Assembly: GCF_000520555.1 (NCBI RefSeq)
Contig: NZ_KI914857.1
Span: 59,765 to 98,693 of the forward strand
Direction: 5' to 3'
Source: Arthrobacter sp. Br18
GTDB taxonomy: Bacteria; Actinomycetota; Actinomycetes; Actinomycetales; Micrococcaceae
DNA length: 38,929 nt
Both the position numbers and the translations under genes were made by a program. Shown here piece by piece: positions 26,539 through 34,403 of this stretch (position 1 is its first letter; each line of letters begins with the position of its first letter). The notes beneath the pieces were generated by a model, which did no database searches, was not told where the DNA came from, and saw only the letters and a list, made by a program, of their open reading frames with translations.

Positions 26539-26733
26539 ATGTCGCTTGCTGGAGTTGTTACGGGAGAGCTCTACACAGTGTCCGAGGTGGCCGCACTGAT
26601 GCGGGTATCGAAGATGACGGTTTACCGCATGGTCCAGTCGGGGGCCATGAACAGCATCCGGTTCGGGCGCTCCTACCGAGTTCCCGAGGACGCTGTCCGG
26701 AAGTACCTGGAGCAGATGAACCCGGGCCACTAG
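26539..26733 (+). CDS. Small excisionase/BldC-type HTH protein
   Basis: A 64-residue protein that is almost entirely one MerR/excisionase-type helix-turn-helix: LYTVSEVAALMRVSKMTVYRMVQSG followed by the wing IRFGRSYRVPEDAVRKYLEQ. GAAAGG is 6 bases before the ATG; the frame upstream has no better start. Proteins of this type in actinobacteria include BldC and Rv0500A-like factors that bind DNA and regulate development or redox genes. The stop TAG shares the CTAG at 26730-26733 with the stop of the convergent gene. The tiny bS22-like ribosomal gene that often accompanies this family is not adjacent here. Confidence 0.85.
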   Translation: MSLAGVVTGELYTVSEVAALMRVSKMTVYRMVQSGAMNSIRFGRSYRVPEDAVRKYLEQMNPGH

Positions 26734-27341
26734 GCAGCTTGTCCCGTGGCGTGAAGAATCGTCGTCACCACCGCCACCAGGGCCGGCGCCGGCGGAGCCG
26801 AGCTGAATCCGAAACGCACGGGTGGGGTCACGGGCGCGAGGGCGCCGAGGTCCTGACCGTTCCAGGACGCTGAAGCGCCCGTGATGGAGCGGATGGAGAG
26901 CACCCCGTAGTACTCCCGCCGGCCGTTGCCTGCGGACCCAGCGGTGCGGACACCCTTCATCATCATGCGGGCCAGCGGATTGACCAGCGTGAGCCAGCGC
27001 GGGCTGGCGGCAAGCCGCGCCGGGATGAGCGCGAGCGCGCGTCCGAGAACCGTCGTCCGGCCGATGTCGGCCGAAAGCCGAAGCACCCCCGCGTCGAGGG
27101 TCAGCTGCTGACGGGTGAGCGTCCACGTCACCGGCGTGATGACGACCTCGTCGAAGGTGTAGGTGGCACGCACGTAGTCGGCGATGCCGCGCTCCGGAGC
27201 GAGCAGCGTCCGGTGGCCGGCCGCGGTCTCGACCATCACGTCGGCGAACCGTCCGAAGCGGGACGAGTCCCACAGGCCCACCACCAGCCGGGTCCCCGCC
27301 GCTGTGCCGATGCCGGCGATGTGTCCAACGAATCGATCCAT
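26730..27341 (-). CDS. Uncharacterised protein
   Basis: A 203-residue protein I do not recognise. It starts MDRFVGHIAGIGTAAGTRLVVGLWDSS, with short alternating strands, and has SIRSITGASASWNGQDLGAL near the C terminus. There is no signal peptide or clear membrane helix, though the last 25 residues are hydrophobic (APALVAVVTTILHATG). ATG 27341 is chosen because the protein-like sequence begins there; the frame stays open to 27590 but crosses the purA leader and start. Weak ribosome-binding site (GGGG). Divergent from purA and convergent with the HTH gene. Confidence 0.65.
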   Translation of the reverse strand: MDRFVGHIAGIGTAAGTRLVVGLWDSSRFGRFADVMVETAAGHRTLLAPERGIADYVRATYTFDEVVITPVTWTLTRQQLTLDAGVLRLSADIGRTTVLGRALALIPARLAASPRWLTLVNPLARMMMKGVRTAGSAGNGRREYYGVLSIRSITGASASWNGQDLGALAPVTPPVRFGFSSAPPAPALVAVVTTILHATGQAA

Positions 27342-27406
27342 GGCCCCATTCTGCCCGACCGGGCACCCGCCTCCGGCCCCTTTCGACGGCCCCTTGCCTG
27401 CTCGGC

Positions 27407-27412
27407 TAAACT
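27407..27412 (+). promoter_or_regulatory. Probable -10 box of the purA promoter
   Basis: TAAACT with TTCGAC (27382-27387) 19 bases upstream. Transcription would begin near 27419, right before the first stem of the structured leader. Confidence 0.5.
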
Positions 27413-27418
27413 CGGGGA

Positions 27419-27537
27419 GTAAGAGCCCCAGGGTCCGCGCCGGAAACGGCAAGAATCCTTGGGGCGTTCTCATGCATGGCTCCAGGCGGGCCCCGGAACG
27501 GGGACCCGAGGATCCGTGACGATTGGGGGAGGATCCC
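27419..27537 (+). promoter_or_regulatory. Structured 5' leader of purA, candidate regulatory RNA
   Basis: About 119 bases with three helices. Helix 1: GCCCCAGG (27426-27433) with CCTTGGGGC (27458-27466), enclosing a perfect GCCG-GAAA-CGGC tetraloop hairpin (27440-27451). Helix 2: GGGCCCCG (27488-27495), loop GAA, CGGGGACCC (27499-27507), one bulge. Helix 3: GGATCC (27510-27515) with GGATCC (27531-27536), whose right arm overlaps the GGAGGA ribosome-binding site (27528-27533). The arrangement suggests translational control; I know of no described riboswitch with this layout. Confidence 0.45.
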
Positions 27538-28827
27538 ATGCCAGCAATCGTGATTGTCGGAGCCCAGTGGGGCGACGAGGGTAAGGGCAAGGCAACCGAT
27601 CTGCTCGGAGGGCGCGTCGACTACGTCGTCAAGCCCAACGGCGGCAACAACGCCGGCCACACGGTGGTGGTGGGTGGTGAGAAGTACGAGCTGAAGCTCC
27701 TTCCCGCCGGTATCCTCAGCCCCAACGCCATTCCGATCATCGGCAACGGCTGCGTGATCAACCTCGAGGCACTCTTCGAGGAGATCGACGGCCTCCAGGC
27801 GCGCGGCGCGGACACCTCGAAGCTGCGCGTGTCGGCGAACGCCCACCTCGTGGCCCCCTACCACCAGGTCCTCGACAAGGTCACCGAACGTTTCCTCGGC
27901 AAGCGCGCCATCGGCACCACGGGACGCGGCATCGGCCCCGCCTACATGGACAAGGTGGCGAGGCTGGGCCTCCGCGTCCAGGACGTCTTCGACGAGTCGA
28001 TCCTCCGCCAGAAGGTCGAGGGTTCGCTCAAGCAGAAGAACGAACTGCTGGTCAAGGTCTACAACCGCCGCGACGTCGAGGTGGACGAGGTGGTCGAGTA
28101 CTTCCTGGCTTTCGCGGAACGCCTGCGGCCGCTGGTCATCGACTCCACGTTCGTCCTCAACCAGGCGCTCGACGCCGGCAAGGTGGTCCTCATGGAGGGC
28201 GGCCAGGCCACCTTCCTCGACGTGGACCACGGCACCTACCCCTTCGTGACGTCGTCGAACCCCACCGCGGGCGGCGCGTCGGTGGGCTCGGGCATCGGCC
28301 CCACCCGGATCAGCCGCGCGGTGGGCATCATCAAGGCCTACACGACGCGCGTGGGTGCCGGTCCGTTCCCCACGGAGCTCTTCGACGACATGGGCCTGTA
28401 TCTGCAGAAGAAGGGCGGCGAGTTCGGAGTCAACACCGGCCGCCCCCGGCGCTGCGGCTGGTACGACGCCGTGCTGGCCCGTCACGCCTCCCGCGTCAAC
28501 GGCTTCACCGATTACTTCGTGACCAAGCTCGACGTCCTCACCGGCATCGAGCGGATTCCCGTCTGCGTGGCTTACGACGTCGACGGCGTGCGGCACGATG
28601 AGATGCCCATGACGCAGACCGAGTTCCACCACGCGAAGCCCGTCTTCGAGTACTTCGACGGCTGGACCGAGGACATCACGACGGCCCGCACGATCGAGGA
28701 CCTGCCCGACAATGCTCAGGCCTACGTGCGTGCCCTCGAGAAGATGTCCGGTACGAGGTTCTCGGCCATCGGTGTGGGCCCCGACCGCGACCAGACCATC
28801 GTGGTCAACGACCTTATCGCGGGCTGA
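27538..28827 (+). CDS. purA: Adenylosuccinate synthetase
   Basis: A 429-residue enzyme joining IMP and aspartate with GTP to adenylosuccinate, the first committed step to AMP. The N-terminal [10 protein letters not shown]-type motif has Asp13 in WGDEGKGK and catalytic His41 in NNAGHTV. Further signatures are [17 protein letters not shown] and [10 protein letters not shown]. Length is typical. GGAGGA lies 4 bases before the ATG; an in-frame GTG at 27523 is not supported. Monocistronic or nearly so: the next gene is convergent. Confidence 0.96.
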   Translation: MPAIVIVGAQWGDEGKGKATDLLGGRVDYVVKPNGGNNAGHTVVVGGEKYELKLLPAGILSPNAIPIIGNGCVINLEALFEEIDGLQARGADTSKLRVSANAHLVAPYHQVLDKVTERFLGKRAIGTTGRGIGPAYMDKVARLGLRVQDVFDESILRQKVEGSLKQKNELLVKVYNRRDVEVDEVVEYFLAFAERLRPLVIDSTFVLNQALDAGKVVLMEGGQATFLDVDHGTYPFVTSSNPTAGGASVGSGIGPTRISRAVGIIKAYTTRVGAGPFPTELFDDMGLYLQKKGGEFGVNTGRPRRCGWYDAVLARHASRVNGFTDYFVTKLDVLTGIERIPVCVAYDVDGVRHDEMPMTQTEFHHAKPVFEYFDGWTEDITTARTIEDLPDNAQAYVRALEKMSGTRFSAIGVGPDRDQTIVVNDLIAG

Positions 28828-28837
28828 TAACGCTCCG

Positions 28838-29332
28838 CTACCAGCCCCAGGTGCCGGGGGCTCCCTTGAACGGGCCGACGATCGCTGCGGTGATCCAGCC
28901 GCCGTAGAAGTCTCCGTCCTGCGCCTGTACCGTCTCGCCGTCGACCTCGCAGCTGTCCATCCTGCTGGGATAGATGGCGGCCCGCGTTGCCAGATCCCCG
29001 TAGCCGTGTACCGGCCGGGGGTAGGTCCACGCTGCGCGCAGGGCGCGTGAGGCGCCGGCCACGACGTCGAAATAGGCCGCTTCCCCCTTGAATTCGCAGA
29101 AGCTGGTGCCCGCGGCGGGCACCAGTGCGCCGGGCGCGAAATCGGCCAGCGGCAGGTAGTAGACCGGAGGATGGCTTGTCTCGAGCACCCGGACGGCGCT
29201 GGTCGTTTCCGCGATGAGAACTCCTCCGAAACGCACCACGATCTTCTCGGCAAGCTGCTCGACCCGTGGTGGCCGGGGGTAGTCCCACACGCTTTCCTGG
29301 CCCGGGCCGGGGATGATCCGCGATTTCTTCAT
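28838..29332 (-). CDS. DUF427 domain protein
   Basis: A 164-residue protein of the DUF427 family: HPPVYYLPLADF, then FCEFKGEAAYFD, and WTYPRPVHGYGDLATRAAIYP. These compact beta-rich domains are common in actinobacteria and their biochemical role is not established. A -10 box (TACGGT) stands 6 bases before the ATG on the minus strand with no ribosome-binding site, suggesting a leaderless message. Convergent with purA, divergent from the amidohydrolase gene. Confidence 0.88.
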   Translation of the reverse strand: MKKSRIIPGPGQESVWDYPRPPRVEQLAEKIVVRFGGVLIAETTSAVRVLETSHPPVYYLPLADFAPGALVPAAGTSFCEFKGEAAYFDVVAGASRALRAAWTYPRPVHGYGDLATRAAIYPSRMDSCEVDGETVQAQDGDFYGGWITAAIVGPFKGAPGTWGW

Positions 29333-29338
29333 GACCTA

Positions 29339-29344
29339 ACCGTA
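29339..29344 (-). promoter_or_regulatory. -10 box of leaderless DUF427-gene promoter
   Basis: TACGGT on the minus strand followed by 6 bases (TAGGTC) and ATG 29332, the same geometry as at nadE, pyrE and the SpoU gene. Confidence 0.45.
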
Positions 29345-29421
29345 ACAACGCGCCCGGAGGAAAAGGGTGGCAAGTCTGTAGGCTGGAAGCAAACGTCATC
29401 GGTGGAGTTAGGGCGGCACGA

Positions 29422-30228
29422 ATGTTGGTCAGCGTAGGGCAGTTCCGGCCGGGTGGGGATACCGCCGCCAATCTCGAGGTGATGCGCGGGCTCGCTGCGG
29501 AGGCGAGCGCCGAGGGATCGGACCTCATAGTCTTTCCCGAGGAATCGATGTTCTCGATCGGGAAGGTCGAGGGTCCGCTCGAGGCCGCGGTCGACGCCAA
29601 CTGGACCGGTTTTGTGCAGCAACTGTCCTTCATCGCCGCCGAGCACGGCATCGCCGTCGTGGCCGGTGGCTATGAGTCCAGCGGGGAGGAGCGCCCGTTC
29701 AACACGCTCGTCCTGATCGACAGCACGGGCCGGATCGCGGACACCTACCGGAAGCTGCACCTGTACGACGCCTTCAGCTACCGGGAGTCCAACCGGATCA
29801 AGCCGGGTGACGGCGGCATCACGGTGGTGCCGGTGGGAGACATGTCGGTGGGCCTCATGACCTGCTACGACGTCCGGTTTCCCGAACAGGCGCGGGCGCT
29901 GGCCGACGCCGGGGCTGACCTCATCTGCGTCCCCGCGGCCTGGTTCAAGGGCGAACACAAGGTTGAACATTGGGAGACCCTGTTGAAGGCGCGGGCCATC
30001 GAGAACACAGTATGGGTGGCCGCCGCCGGAACCTCGAGCGGGCACACGATCGGCCACTCCGCCATCCTCGACCCGATGGGCGTTGCGCACGTTCACCTCG
30101 AGGACGAGGAGCGCGGAGTCGTCACCACGGAGGTGACCCGGCGCAGGGTCGACGACGTCCGCGAGTTCCTGCCCGTCCTGAGGAACCGCCGCTTTGCCCG
30201 CAACAGCGAGATCGTCGAGTCGCTCTGA
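29422..30228 (+). CDS. Carbon-nitrogen hydrolase (nitrilase superfamily amidase)
   Basis: A 268-residue nitrilase-superfamily enzyme that cleaves C-N amide bonds. The catalytic triad is visible: Glu in VFPEES (about 40), Lys in YRKLHLYDAF (about 113) and Cys in MTCYDVRFPE (about 148). Close relatives include omega-amidases and deaminated-glutathione amidases; which one applies is not readable. TAGGCT at 29379-29384 may be its -10 box. It ends 56 bases before a GC-rich terminator hairpin. Confidence 0.88.
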   Translation: MLVSVGQFRPGGDTAANLEVMRGLAAEASAEGSDLIVFPEESMFSIGKVEGPLEAAVDANWTGFVQQLSFIAAEHGIAVVAGGYESSGEERPFNTLVLIDSTGRIADTYRKLHLYDAFSYRESNRIKPGDGGITVVPVGDMSVGLMTCYDVRFPEQARALADAGADLICVPAAWFKGEHKVEHWETLLKARAIENTVWVAAAGTSSGHTIGHSAILDPMGVAHVHLEDEERGVVTTEVTRRRVDDVREFLPVLRNRRFARNSEIVESL

Positions 30229-30283
30229 CCGGCACGCCGCTGGCCGCGTTCACCACGGGTTCACCTATGCTGGGGAACGAAGT

Positions 30284-30326
30284 GCCGCACCGGAGCTGAC
30301 CCCCATCAGGCCCCGGTGCGGCCTTT
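30284..30326 (+). terminator. Intrinsic terminator after the amidohydrolase gene
   Basis: GCCGCACCGG (30284-30293) pairs perfectly with CCGGTGCGGC (30313-30322), loop 19 bases, followed by CTTTTC. The right arm is repeated at 30333-30342 (CCGGTGCGGC, followed by TTT), so the left arm could pair with either copy. Confidence 0.75.
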
Positions 30327-30368
30327 TCATCGCCGGTGCGGCTTTCCAGCGCCGCGTTCAGCAGCTGG

Positions 30369-30887
30369 TCAGGTCGTGATCTGCCGCTTCGAGGAAATGA
30401 CGCCGGTGTTGAAGCCGGCGAGATTGAGCCCTCCGTGGAACCTCGCGTGCTCTATCTTGATGCAGCGGTCCATCACCACGTTCATGCCCGCAGTTTCCGC
30501 TTCCCGCGCCACGTCCTCATGCCAGGAGCCGAGCTGCAGCCACAGGGTTCCCGCTCCCACGTCGCGCGCCTCGGCAAGCACCGACGGCAGGTCATCGTGC
30601 CTGCGGAACACATCGACGACGTCGGGCACTTCCGGGAGGTCGGCCAGCGACGCGTAGGCAGGTTGGCCGAGGATCTCCCTGGCCACCGGGTTGACGAAAT
30701 ACAGGCGGTAGGGCGACGACGACTGCAGGTACGTCGCCACGAAGTACGAGGCGCGCGACGGTTTGTCCGAGGCGCCGACGATGGCGATCGACCGGGCCGA
30801 ACGCAGCAGATTGAGCCGCTCCGGCGCCGACGGGCCTTCCCAAGTCCGGGCCGGCACCGTTGGATGTTCCTCGCTGATGGTGCTCAT
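30369..30887 (-). CDS. CoA-binding (Rossmann) domain protein, metY-linked
   Basis: A 172-residue single-domain protein of the CoA_binding family: IAIVGASDKPSRASYFV with the nucleotide-binding glycine turn, YFVNPV, then TLWLQLGSWHEDVAREAETAGMNVVMDRCIKIEH. The ATG overlaps the metY stop by 4 bases (30884-30887), so it is translated together with MetY and falls under the same SAM riboswitch. Function of the family is not established; a Cys in VVMDRCIKIEH is conserved in the paralogue at 37483-37896 (VVMDACPVIEA). A possible sulfur-metabolism role is inferred from linkage. Confidence 0.85.
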   Translation of the reverse strand: MSTISEEHPTVPARTWEGPSAPERLNLLRSARSIAIVGASDKPSRASYFVATYLQSSSPYRLYFVNPVAREILGQPAYASLADLPEVPDVVDVFRRHDDLPSVLAEARDVGAGTLWLQLGSWHEDVAREAETAGMNVVMDRCIKIEHARFHGGLNLAGFNTGVISSKRQITT

Positions 30888-32266
30888 GCTCCGACTCCTA
30901 CCGCACTGGTGCGGGACTGGTCCTGCTCGTTGTTTGCGGCCGGCACCTGTGGGAGCTCGGCGTCGTCGGTCGGGTCCCCCGACTCGACGGCAGTCTCCAG
31001 GGCCTGGTCGAGGTCCCACAGGATGTCCTCGAGGTCCTCGAGTCCCACCGAGATGCGGACGAGGTCCTCGGGGATGCCCGCCGCCGCCAGCTGATCCGCG
31101 GAAAGCTGCTGGTGGGTGGTGGATCCGGGGTGGATCACGAGGGTTCGCGAATCCCCGACGTTCGCCAGGTGCGAGGCCAGCTGCAGTGACTCGATGAACT
31201 TCTGCCCCGCTGCGCGTCCGCCCCTGACACCGAAGCTGAAGACCGAACCGGGGCCGTGAGGGAAGTACTTCTGCGCCCGGGCGTGGTGCTGATGCGTCGG
31301 CAGTCCCGCATAGTTCACGTACTCGATCCGGGGATCCGCCTGCAGCCACTCGGCGACGGCCTGCGCGTTCCTGAGGTGCTCGTCGAGGCGCTGCGCCAGG
31401 GTCTCGACGCCCTGCAGCAGCTGGAACGCGGACATCGGCGACAGCGAGGGACCGATGTCGCGCAGCTGCTCGGTGCGGAGCTTCGTGAGGAACCCGTACT
31501 CGCCGAAGTTGGCCCACCACTGGATGTTGCCGTAGGAGGGCACCGGCTCGGTCATCATGGGGAACTTGCCGTTGCCCCAGTCGAAGCGGCCGCTCTCCAC
31601 GATCACCCCGCCGAGCGTGGTGCCGTGCCCGCCGATGAACTTCGTGGCGGAGTGGATGACGATGTCGGCACCGTGCTCGATCGGCCGGATGAGGTACGGC
31701 GTGCTCAGCGTGGAGTCGACGATGAGCGGCACCCCGGCGTCGTGCGCGACCTTCGCAAGCCCTTCGAGGTCGGCGATCTCGCCGGAGGGGTTGGCGATGA
31801 CCTCGGCGTAGACGGCTTTCGTGTTGTCCTGGATGGCGGCCGCGTAGTCTGCCGGGTCGGTGCCGGGAACGAAGGTGGTCTCGATGCCGAACCGGCGCAG
31901 CGTGACATCGAGCTGCGTCACCGTCCCGCCGTACAGCTGGGACGCCGCGACGATGTGATCGCCGGCCTGGCAGAGAGCGGCGAAGGTGAGAAATTCCGCG
32001 CTCATGCCCGACGCGGTGGCCACCGCTCCGATGCCGCCCTCGAGGGAGGCGATGCGCTCCTCGAACGCGGCCACGGTGGGGTTCCCGATGCGGGAGTAGA
32101 TGTTGCCGTACTTCTGCAGTGCGAAGAGGTTCGCGGCGTCGTTGGTGTCCTTGAACACGAACGACGTCGTCTGGTAGATGGGCACTGCGCGGGCGCCGTG
32201 CGTCGCGTCGGGGGTGCCGCCGGCATGGAGTGCGCGGGTACGGAAACCGAAGGTCTTTTCTGCCAT
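30884..32266 (-). CDS. metY: O-acetylhomoserine sulfhydrylase
   Basis: A 460-residue PLP enzyme making homocysteine and acetate from O-acetylhomoserine and sulfide. YSRIGNPT (57-64) is the family phosphate/PLP contact, and HSATKFIGGHG contains the PLP lysine Lys209. The C terminus has a hydrophilic tail of about 35 residues beyond the usual end. ATG 32266 is preceded by AAGGCAGG; upstream the frame continues through the riboswitch and is not coding. Transcribed behind the SAM riboswitch at 32285-32380 and coupled to the CoA-binding protein gene. Confidence 0.93.
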   Translation of the reverse strand: MAEKTFGFRTRALHAGGTPDATHGARAVPIYQTTSFVFKDTNDAANLFALQKYGNIYSRIGNPTVAAFEERIASLEGGIGAVATASGMSAEFLTFAALCQAGDHIVAASQLYGGTVTQLDVTLRRFGIETTFVPGTDPADYAAAIQDNTKAVYAEVIANPSGEIADLEGLAKVAHDAGVPLIVDSTLSTPYLIRPIEHGADIVIHSATKFIGGHGTTLGGVIVESGRFDWGNGKFPMMTEPVPSYGNIQWWANFGEYGFLTKLRTEQLRDIGPSLSPMSAFQLLQGVETLAQRLDEHLRNAQAVAEWLQADPRIEYVNYAGLPTHQHHARAQKYFPHGPGSVFSFGVRGGRAAGQKFIESLQLASHLANVGDSRTLVIHPGSTTHQQLSADQLAAAGIPEDLVRISVGLEDLEDILWDLDQALETAVESGDPTDDAELPQVPAANNEQDQSRTSAVGVGA

Positions 32267-32284
32267 CAAACGCCTGCCTTGTTG

Positions 32285-32380
32285 TCGTCGAAGTTCCAGT
32301 TGGTGCGCTGCGGGACCCAGGTTTGCTGCGGCGTCGGTGAGCCGGATCTCCCGGCCGCTCGGGATGGTCGTGTCCAAGTC
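32285..32380 (-). promoter_or_regulatory. SAM riboswitch (S-box, actinobacterial variant) upstream of metY
   Basis: The minus-strand leader contains CCATCCCGAGCGGCCG, GAGA, GGCTCA and GACGCCGCAGCAAACC in order. GCGGC pairs with GCCGC across a kink-turn-like GAGA...GA segment, and the GCAGCAAAC block corresponds to the S-box core GGCAAC. The same elements recur before the ABC transporter genes at 37275-37360. SAM binding should reduce metY expression. The distance from aptamer to ATG is only about 25-30 bases, which suggests control of translation initiation. Confidence 0.8.
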
Positions 32381-32477
32381 TGACAGGGTGCGGGGTAGCC
32401 GGCCAACAATGTGTCGGGCCGGGAACGTCACATTGGGAACCGGGCGGCGCCCAACGACGGGCTGCAGGGTAGGCCTG

Positions 32478-34403
32478 CTACCGCTTCGCCAGTACCGCCG
32501 CGATCCCCGGAATGCAGTCCTCGTTCTGCAGCGAGGTGGTGTCCCCGAGCGTCCCGCCCTCGTACAGCTGCGTCAGCAGGCGGCGCATAATCTTGCCCGA
32601 GCGCGTCTTGGGAACATCGTCCACCACGACGACGGCGGAGGGCCGGGCGACCGCCCCGATCACCGTCGTGACGTGGGCCCGCAGGTCGGCGGCGATGTCC
32701 TGCGAGCGGTCGGCGCCGGGCGCGAGGACGACGAAGGCCGCGATCGCATGCCCCGTGAGCGGATCCGCGACCGGACATACGCCCGCCTCGGTGACGAAGG
32801 GATGCGCCACGAGCGCTGACTCGATCTCGATCGTCGACAGCCGGTGGCCCGACACGTTGATGACGTCGTCGACGCGGCCGAGGATCCAGGTGTCCCCGTC
32901 GTCGTCGTACTTCGCGCCGTCCCCTGCCAGGAACCAGCCCTGCGCCGCGAACTTCCGCCAGTAGGAGTCCAGGTAGCGCTGCGGGTCGCCCCAGACGGTG
33001 CGGGCCATGGCGGGGCCGTGCCGGTCCACCACGATCAGGCCCTGCACGCCGGACGGCACGGGGTCTCCGGCGTCATCGACGATGCGCGTGCTCACCCCGG
33101 GGAGCGCGCGCGAGGCGCAGCCCGGTTTGAAGGATCCGTCCAGCTGGCTGGGCGAGAGCACCGTGGCTCCCGTTTCGGACTGCCACCAGGTGTCCACCAC
33201 GGGCACCGTTCCCCGGCCGAGGTTGGCGCGGAACCAACGCCAGGCCTCGGGGTTCACCGCCTCGCCGACGGTCCCCAGCACGCGGATGCTCGACAAGTCG
33301 TAGTTCCCGGGCACGCCGTCGGGGAACCAGCCCATGAGCGAGCGCACCAGCGTGGGAGCCGTGTAGTAGCTGGTGACGCCGTAGCGCTCGATGACCTCGA
33401 AGTGGCGGCCGGGATGCGGCGTATTCGGCGTCCCCTCGAAGATCACCTGCGTGGCGCCGTTCGAGAGCGGGCCGTAGATCTCATAGGTGTGGGCCGTGAC
33501 CCAGGCGAGGTCGGCCGTGCACCAGTGGACATCGGCGGAGCGCAGCGCCGGGTCGGGATTGCTGAAGAGGTGCTCGAAGCTCCACGAGGCCTGCGTCAGG
33601 TACCCGCCGGAGGTGTGGACCAGGCCCTTCGGCTTCCCGGTGGTGCCCGAGGTGTACATGATGAACAGCGGCGTTTCGGCGTCGAACGCCTCCGCCTCGT
33701 GCTGCGGCGACGCGGCCGCCACGGCGTCATGCCACCAGACGTCGCGCTCCGGTGTCCAGTCGATGTCCGAGCCCGTGCGGCAGATCACGAGCACGTGCTC
33801 GATGGACTCCACGCCGGCCACGGCGGCATCGGCGTTCGCCTTGACGGGTACTGCCTTTCCCCGGCGGTACTGCCCGTCGGTGGTGACGAGCAGCTTCGCC
33901 CCGGTGTCCTCGACCCGGAACCGCAGTGCCTCGGCCGAGAAGCCGCCGAAGACGAGTGAGTGGACGGCTCCGATCCGGGCGCAGGCAAGGGTCACCACCA
34001 CCGTCTCCACCAGGACCGGAAGGTAGATGACCACGCGGTCGCCCTTCCCGACGCCGAGGGCCAGCAGGGCGTTCGCGGCGCGGGCGACCTCCTCCTGCAG
34101 ATCGGAGTAGGTCACGGTGCGCCGGTCGCCGGGCTCGCCTTCGAAGAACAGGGCGGTTGTGCTGCCGTTGCCCGCGGCGACATGCCGGTCCACGCAGTTC
34201 TCGGCGACGTTGAGCTTCCCGCCCGAGAACCATTCGAGAACGGGCACCGACAGCTCGCCGTCCGGCGCCGGACGCGCAGGCTCGAAGGTGTGGGCGGTAT
34301 GCCATTCCTCGGCCCAGTCGAGCCGGCGGGCCTGCTCTTCCCAGAACGCGATGCGCGCGGCTTCGGTGAGTAGGGGATCCTGCTCAGTGACGTTCAGGCC
34401 CAT
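32478..34403 (-). CDS. acsA: Acetyl-CoA synthetase (AMP-forming)
   Basis: A 641-residue acyl-adenylate enzyme activating acetate to acetyl-CoA. The P-loop-like YTSGTTGKPKGLVHTSGG lies near residues 245-262, WVTAHTYEIYGPL and VDTWWQSETG keep the Trp that restricts the pocket to acetate, and TRSGKIMRR near residue 600 carries the catalytic lysine. ATG 34403 starts 10 bases inside the end of the permease gene, so it belongs to the riboswitch-controlled ABC operon; an in-frame ATG at 34418 is possible. It lies directly upstream of the metY transcription unit. Acetate released by MetY may be its physiological substrate. Confidence 0.9.
   Translation of the reverse strand: MGLNVTEQDPLLTEAARIAFWEEQARRLDWAEEWHTAHTFEPARPAPDGELSVPVLEWFSGGKLNVAENCVDRHVAAGNGSTTALFFEGEPGDRRTVTYSDLQEEVARAANALLALGVGKGDRVVIYLPVLVETVVVTLACARIGAVHSLVFGGFSAEALRFRVEDTGAKLLVTTDGQYRRGKAVPVKANADAAVAGVESIEHVLVICRTGSDIDWTPERDVWWHDAVAAASPQHEAEAFDAETPLFIMYTSGTTGKPKGLVHTSGGYLTQASWSFEHLFSNPDPALRSADVHWCTADLAWVTAHTYEIYGPLSNGATQVIFEGTPNTPHPGRHFEVIERYGVTSYYTAPTLVRSLMGWFPDGVPGNYDLSSIRVLGTVGEAVNPEAWRWFRANLGRGTVPVVDTWWQSETGATVLSPSQLDGSFKPGCASRALPGVSTRIVDDAGDPVPSGVQGLIVVDRHGPAMARTVWGDPQRYLDSYWRKFAAQGWFLAGDGAKYDDDGDTWILGRVDDVINVSGHRLSTIEIESALVAHPFVTEAGVCPVADPLTGHAIAAFVVLAPGADRSQDIAADLRAHVTTVIGAVARPSAVVVVDDVPKTRSGKIMRRLLTQLYEGGTLGDTTSLQNEDCIPGIAAVLAKR

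Noticed and set aside
26539-26800. Search for the small bS22-like ribosomal gene often beside this HTH family
   Set aside because: No Lys/Arg-rich 30-35 codon frame follows; the next gene starts on the opposite strand immediately.
28843-28862. AGCCCC...GGGGCT hairpin after purA as a terminator
   Set aside because: Only 6 pairs, inside the convergent DUF427 gene, with no U-run.
32478-34403. Reading the acyl-CoA synthetase as a sulfoacetate or other organosulfur acyl-CoA ligase because of the sulfonate transporter
   Set aside because: The acetate-pocket Trp motif, full length and all acetyl-CoA synthetase signatures are kept, so acetate is the simpler substrate.
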